DNA of 20,221 nucleotides from a virus. Below, one piece after another: positions 17,342-20,221 of this stretch. Below the pieces are notes generated by a model that saw only the letters and a program-made list of their open reading frames with translations, was not told where the DNA came from and did no database searches. Each line of letters opens with the position of its first letter. Within the stretch, counting starts at the first letter, position 1. Location of the stretch: the IMG/VR virus record IMGVR_UViG_3300030102_007725, positions 7,173 through 27,393 of that record, one strand, 5' to 3'. Both the position numbers and the translations under genes were made by a program.

Positions 17342-17677
17342 ATGGCAGTATTTGTATCAAATATAGTAATTGAGCAGGGATTTGATTTTAATACTAATTT
17401 TGTACTAGAGGATGTTTCCACAACTAATTTTTTGGATTTGAGTGGTTACACAATAGAGTCCAAACTCAAAAAAACATACAGTTCTTCTGGTTCAGTTTCT
17501 TTTGCATCAACTGTGATAAGTGCTACTGGAGGAGAAGTTAAAATATCATTAGCATCTACAGAAACAACCAATTTAAAAGGTGGTAGGTATGTTTATGATG
17601 TTAAAGCATCTAATGGATCTAGTGTATTAAAATTGGTGGAGGGAACTGCACTAGTTAGACCGGGAGTAACTAGATAA
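17342..17677 (+). CDS. Conserved small virion structural protein, 111 aa
   Basis: The product begins MAVFVSNIVIEQGFDFN and shows LEDVSTTNFLDLSGYTIESK, then a KGGRYVYDVKA strand and a closing LVEGTALVRPGVTR. This is an all-beta layout resembling the N-terminal domain of siphophage baseplate upper proteins (BppU type), and is recalled as a common small protein in cyanophage structural clusters. The fold assignment is inferred from the pattern of strands and turns; no catalytic residues are seen. It opens the second late transcription unit and overlaps the fibre-like gene by one base (TAATG), so the two are probably made together. A baseplate or fibre-attachment role is plausible. The start was chosen at 17342 because the upstream in-frame ATG is closed off by TGA. 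Confidence 0.75.
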   Translation: MAVFVSNIVIEQGFDFNTNFVLEDVSTTNFLDLSGYTIESKLKKTYSSSGSVSFASTVISATGGEVKISLASTETTNLKGGRYVYDVKASNGSSVLKLVEGTALVRPGVTR

Positions 17678-18339
17678 TGCCAACAATAAGAGGTTCTGTT
17701 AAGCAATCATCAGTAATAAAGGCTAGAGTTGGTCAACAAAATGTATCTCGCGTATTATCTAATGCATCTTCTCCTCCAACAAGATTAATAGATTTAACTG
17801 ATGTAAATAATCAGTTAAAAGATAAAGATGGAATGATTCTTGTCTGGAATCTTCCAACTCAAACCTTTATAATGACAAGTGTCATTGATGCAGATACTTT
17901 AAGTATTGGTAGTAGTGTTTTTTATACTGATACTACTGATAATATTTTAGGTGATGCCAATACTGGTGCTGTTCAAACTGATGGTGGTGTTGGAATTGGT
18001 AAAAATTTGACAGTTGGTTCCAGTTTTTCTGTCGCTGGAACAATTGATAATACTTTAGGTAATGCCCATACTGGTGCGGTTCAAATTGATGGTGGTGTTG
18101 GAATTGCTAAAAATTTATCTATTGGTTCTAGTTTATCAGTAAAAAAATCATTATTTTATGATTCTGAAAATTTTTATTCTCCTAACGGAGTTGCATATTT
18201 CGATAGTAGTGGAAAACTTGTTAGTGGACTTAGTACAGAATCTCCAATTTCTACAAGTAACTATATATTAACAACACTAGAAATCGCAGGAATAGGAACT
18301 CCTGTATGGACAAGCACTATTGACGGAGGAGAATACTAG
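17677..18339 (+). CDS. Fibre-like structural protein with two 36-residue repeats, 220 aa
   Basis: Residues 1-60 contain LIDLTDVNNQLKDKDGMILV followed by WN and TFIM, the LTDV...DG.vLv.n pattern common at the base of phage tail-fibre modules. Residues 88-123 and 124-159 are two copies of a repeat, DNxLGxAxTGAVQxDGGVGI, then KNLxxGSSxSV. This glycine-turn beta repeat is widespread in phage fibre and appendage proteins. The C-terminus (NYILTTLEIAGIGTPVWTST) may be a capping or attachment segment. The short length suggests a fibre stalk or adaptor, not a complete receptor-binding fibre. It sits between the 111-aa protein and gp13, the region where T4 has fibritin (wac), but I see no fibritin-like coiled coil. 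ATG at 17677 overlaps the previous stop (TAATG). Its own stop overlaps the gp13 GTG. Confidence 0.75.
   Translation: MPTIRGSVKQSSVIKARVGQQNVSRVLSNASSPPTRLIDLTDVNNQLKDKDGMILVWNLPTQTFIMTSVIDADTLSIGSSVFYTDTTDNILGDANTGAVQTDGGVGIGKNLTVGSSFSVAGTIDNTLGNAHTGAVQIDGGVGIAKNLSIGSSLSVKKSLFYDSENFYSPNGVAYFDSSGKLVSGLSTESPISTSNYILTTLEIAGIGTPVWTSTIDGGEY
17938..18153 (+). repeat. Two tandem 108-base in-frame repeats in the fibre-like gene
   Basis: Copy 1 spans 17938-18045 and copy 2 spans 18046-18153, each 36 codons and beginning GATAAT. The best-kept stretch is TGGTGGTGTTGGAATTG, identical in both. The first two-thirds of the unit align closely at the nucleotide level, pointing to duplication more recent than the diverged modules of the giant proteins. 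Recombination between copies could change fibre length in steps of 36 residues. Confidence 0.8.
18325..18331 (+). promoter_or_regulatory. Strong ribosome binding site deciding the gp13 GTG start
   Basis: GGAGGAG, among the best Shine-Dalgarno matches ahead of a gene start in this window, ends 7 bases before GTG at 18339. It lies inside the last codons of the fibre-like gene and supports the GTG start, which overlaps the preceding TAG by one base. Confidence 0.7.
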
Positions 18340-19178
18340 TGTCTAAACCAAATACCAAACAAGGATTAATTGATTATTGTTTAAGACAACTTGGAGCTCC
18401 TGTATTAGAAATTAATGTAGCAGATGAACAGATTGATGATCTGCTTGACGATACTATTCAATATTTTAATGAACGTCATTTTGACGGAGTTGAAAGAATG
18501 TATCTAAAATACAAAATTTCTCAAGATGACATTAATAGAGGCAAGGCAAGTGGAACGGATGGAGTTGGAATTGTAACAACCACTGGAACCTCAACTATAG
18601 TCGGAACTGCAACTACATTTAATTTTTACGAAAATTCAAATTATATTCAAGTTCCAGAATCTGTTGTAGGAATTGAGAAAATATTTAAGTTTGACACCAG
18701 TTCAATTTCTGGAGGAATGTTTAGTATCAAGTATCAATTATTTTTAAATGATTTGTATTATTTCAATTCTGTAAATCTTTTGCAGTATTCAATGACTAAA
18801 ACTTATTTGGAAGACATTGACTTTTTACTTACTACTGATAAGCAAATAAGATTCAACAAAAGACAAGATAGATTATATTTGGACATAGATTGGGGAGCAC
18901 AAACTAAAGATACATTTTTTGTAATAGATTGTCATAGGGCATTGGATCCAGAATCATTCACTCAAATATATAATGACTCATTTGTAAAAAAATATTTAAC
19001 TGCGATGATAAAAAGGCAGTGGGGTCAAAATTTAATAAAATTCAATGGGGTTAAACTTCCCGGTGGAATTGAATTAAATGGAAGACAAATATATGATGAT
19101 GCCCAGAGAGATTTAGATGACATTAAACAAAGAATGTCATCGGAATACGAATTACCACCTTTGGATTTTATTGGATAA
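18339..19178 (+). CDS. 13: Neck protein gp13 (T4-like)
   Basis: The 279-residue product begins MSKPNTKQGLIDYCLRQLGA and continues with EINVADEQIDDLLDDTIQYF and HFDGVERMYLKYKI. This matches the N-terminus of T4-type gp13 (309 aa in T4) and of cyanophage gp13. In T4, gp13 and gp14 form the neck that closes the filled head and joins it to the tail. An internal Gly/Thr-rich loop at about residues 67-90 (GVGIVTTTGTSTIVGTATT) resembles the GVGT-type turns of the baseplate proteins. The C-terminal part (QWGQNLIKFNGVKLPGGI, then ELPPLDFIG) is typical of marine homologues. The GTG start is supported by a strong ribosome site and by N-terminal agreement with the family. It ends 2 bases before gp14. Confidence 0.92.
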   Translation: MSKPNTKQGLIDYCLRQLGAPVLEINVADEQIDDLLDDTIQYFNERHFDGVERMYLKYKISQDDINRGKASGTDGVGIVTTTGTSTIVGTATTFNFYENSNYIQVPESVVGIEKIFKFDTSSISGGMFSIKYQLFLNDLYYFNSVNLLQYSMTKTYLEDIDFLLTTDKQIRFNKRQDRLYLDIDWGAQTKDTFFVIDCHRALDPESFTQIYNDSFVKKYLTAMIKRQWGQNLIKFNGVKLPGGIELNGRQIYDDAQRDLDDIKQRMSSEYELPPLDFIG

Positions 19179-19180
19179 TC

Positions 19181-20221
19181 ATGGCATTAAATCCCTTCTT
19201 TTTACAAGGTTCTTCCAATGAACAATATTTGGTTCAGGACTTAATTAATGAACAGTTGAAAATCTATGGTATAGATGTTTATTATCTTCCTAGAAAATTT
19301 ATGAGAACTGATGATATTTTAAATGAAGTAGAAACCTCAAAATTTGATGATAATTTTATATTAGAAGCATATTTGGAAAATTATGAAGGATATGCTCCCG
19401 GTAGTGATTTAATGACTAAATTTGGATTGAGATTAAAAAATGAAATTAATTTAGTTATTTCAAGAGAAAGATTTGAAGAATTTATAGTTCCTATGTTAAG
19501 AGGAAGAGATTCAGCAGTTACTGGTGGAAATATAACAGATTATGAGATGAATTTAGTATCCAGACCAAAGGAGGGAGACTTAATTTATTTTCCTTTGGGA
19601 GAAAGGTTATTTGAAATAAAGAGAGTAGAATTTGAAAAACCTTTTTATCAATTAGGAAAAAATTATGTTTATGAACTGCAATGTGAACTTTATGAATATG
19701 AAAATGAAGATATTGATACTTCAATCGAAGAAATTGACACAACTGTTGAGGATGAGGGTTATATCACATCTTTAATCTTAGGTGCATCTCAACAAACTAC
19801 TGCTACAGCAAATTCAACAATTGATGATGGTGTTGTGAGTCAAATTGTATTAGTTGATGATGGATCTTCATATTCATCAACACCAACTATTGGCATTTCA
19901 TCTTCACCAACAGGAAACAGTGACGATAATGCAATTGCTGTTGCAATTACAACATCTGTAGGTGATGCAAAGTCTATAGAATCTATAAAACTGATTTACG
20001 GTGGTCGTGGATATAGCATTTCTAATCCACCATTAATTACTATTACTGGAGGTGGAGGAATTGGAGCAGCTGCAACATCTATAGTTTCTAATGGTGCAGT
20101 AACTATAGTGACAATGACAAACAATGGTGCAGAATATTATTCTGAACCAACTGTTACTATTACTGGTCCATCAGTAGGACAAACTGCAACTGCAAAAGCA
20201 ACATTCAATCCATCTACAGGA
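19181..20221 (+). CDS. 14: Neck protein gp14 (T4-like), C-terminally extended, 3'-truncated by window edge
   Basis: The frame is open from ATG at 19181 to the window end (347 codons, no stop). It begins MALNPFFLQGSSNEQYLVQD. Landmarks shared with T4 gp14 (256 aa) are DLINEQLKIYGIDVYYLPRK, FILEAYLENYEGY, then GDLIYFPL at residues 132-139, LFEIKRVEFEKPFYQLGK and YVYELQCELYEYENEDIDT. gp14 partners gp13 in the head-tail neck. In T4 the protein ends soon after the last landmark. Here, from about residue 190, a Gly/Thr/Ser-rich extension follows, containing three PT or PP beta modules: SSYSSTPTIGIS, GGRGY (274-278) with NPPLITITGG, and NGAEYYSEPTVTITG. These are the same module type found in the baseplate proteins. 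In similar phages such insertions may be followed by the rest of gp14, but the right edge hides the end. Confidence 0.92.
   Translation, partial: MALNPFFLQGSSNEQYLVQDLINEQLKIYGIDVYYLPRKFMRTDDILNEVETSKFDDNFILEAYLENYEGYAPGSDLMTKFGLRLKNEINLVISRERFEEFIVPMLRGRDSAVTGGNITDYEMNLVSRPKEGDLIYFPLGERLFEIKRVEFEKPFYQLGKNYVYELQCELYEYENEDIDTSIEEIDTTVEDEGYITSLILGASQQTTATANSTIDDGVVSQIVLVDDGSSYSSTPTIGISSSPTGNSDDNAIAVAITTSVGDAKSIESIKLIYGGRGYSISNPPLITITGGGGIGAAATSIVSNGAVTIVTMTNNGAEYYSEPTVTITGPSVGQTATAKATFNPSTG
19845..20221 (+). repeat. GxGY/PxITI beta modules in the gp14 extension
   Basis: At least three protein-level units occur in the visible extension, each reading roughly V..I.....G..Y.s.PpiTItg. The clearest are GGRGYSISNPPLITITG (from 20000) and NNGAEYYSEPTVTITG (from about 20121). 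Similar units sit in gp8 (GGKGY, 9053) and in both giant proteins. The series continues to the window edge, so the number of units is unknown. Confidence 0.65.

Noticed and set aside
17677-18339. Fibritin (wac) homologue at the gp13-proximal position
   Set aside because: The position would fit, but there is no long coiled coil or foldon-like C-terminus. The sequence shows glycine-turn fibre repeats instead.
19518-19742. Minus-strand 74-residue frame at the right end
   Set aside because: It is opposite the conserved gp14 core and has no support of its own.
1-20221. tRNA genes, CRISPR arrays, insertion sequences, integrase or attachment sites
   Set aside because: I saw no cloverleaf-like sequence, evenly spaced short repeats with spacers, transposase motif or terminal inverted repeats; nearly all bases belong to structural genes.

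Overview
This window reads as part of the virion structural (tail baseplate and neck) gene cluster of a T4-like contractile-tailed phage. It is most like the marine T4-like myoviruses that infect Prochlorococcus/Synechococcus or SAR11 (Pelagibacter). The DNA is strongly AT-rich, arginine is mostly AGA and third codon positions are mainly A/T. I can name three proteins as T4 counterparts from remembered sequence: baseplate wedge gp8, neck protein gp13 and neck protein gp14. Two very large genes carry hallmarks of marine T4-like phage structural proteins: a YHYH-type module, and a DUF4815-type N-terminus with a conserved C-terminus. The sequence does not settle whether the host is a cyanobacterium or SAR11. 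No metabolic gene, tRNA, integrase, insertion sequence, CRISPR array or nucleic-acid enzyme was seen.

Layout, all on the + strand with almost no non-coding DNA: (1) bases 1-8218, the 3' portion of a giant YHYH-type structural gene, open at the left edge (2738 visible codons); (2) a 33-base gap with a T4-type late promoter box TATAAATA; (3) gp8, 8252-9793; (4) a 2428-residue DUF4815-type structural protein, 9800-17086; (5) a 67-residue coiled-coil protein overlapping it by 4 bases; (6) a 55-base gap with a second late promoter box, identical to the first over 14 bases, and a 3-codon minicistron; (7) a 111-residue conserved structural protein; (8) a 220-residue fibre-like protein with two 36-residue repeats; (9) gp13, 18339-19178; (10) gp14, 19181 to the right edge, incomplete. 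No gene-free stretch exceeds 55 bases.

The order giant / gp8 / giant / small proteins / gp13 / gp14 follows the T4 late-gene order 7-8-(9-12, wac)-13-14. The first giant therefore sits where T4 has gp7 and the second where T4 has gp9 to gp12 and fibritin; these equivalences are positional inference only. The genes read as two late transcription units, each opened by a TATAAATA box, with short overlaps that suggest translational coupling. The products would assemble into the baseplate and its fibres or decorations (giants, gp8, small proteins) and the head-to-tail neck (gp13, gp14).

The most notable feature is a small glycine/tyrosine beta-type module (GGxGY...P...) that recurs in four different proteins, the two giants, gp8 and the extended C-terminus of gp14, along with other motif families shared between the giants. 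An intrinsic-terminator-like structure pointing antisense inside gp8 and several perfect hairpins inside coding sequence are also listed. I found no clear evidence of an entirely new system; the strongest lead is the shared module in baseplate and neck proteins.
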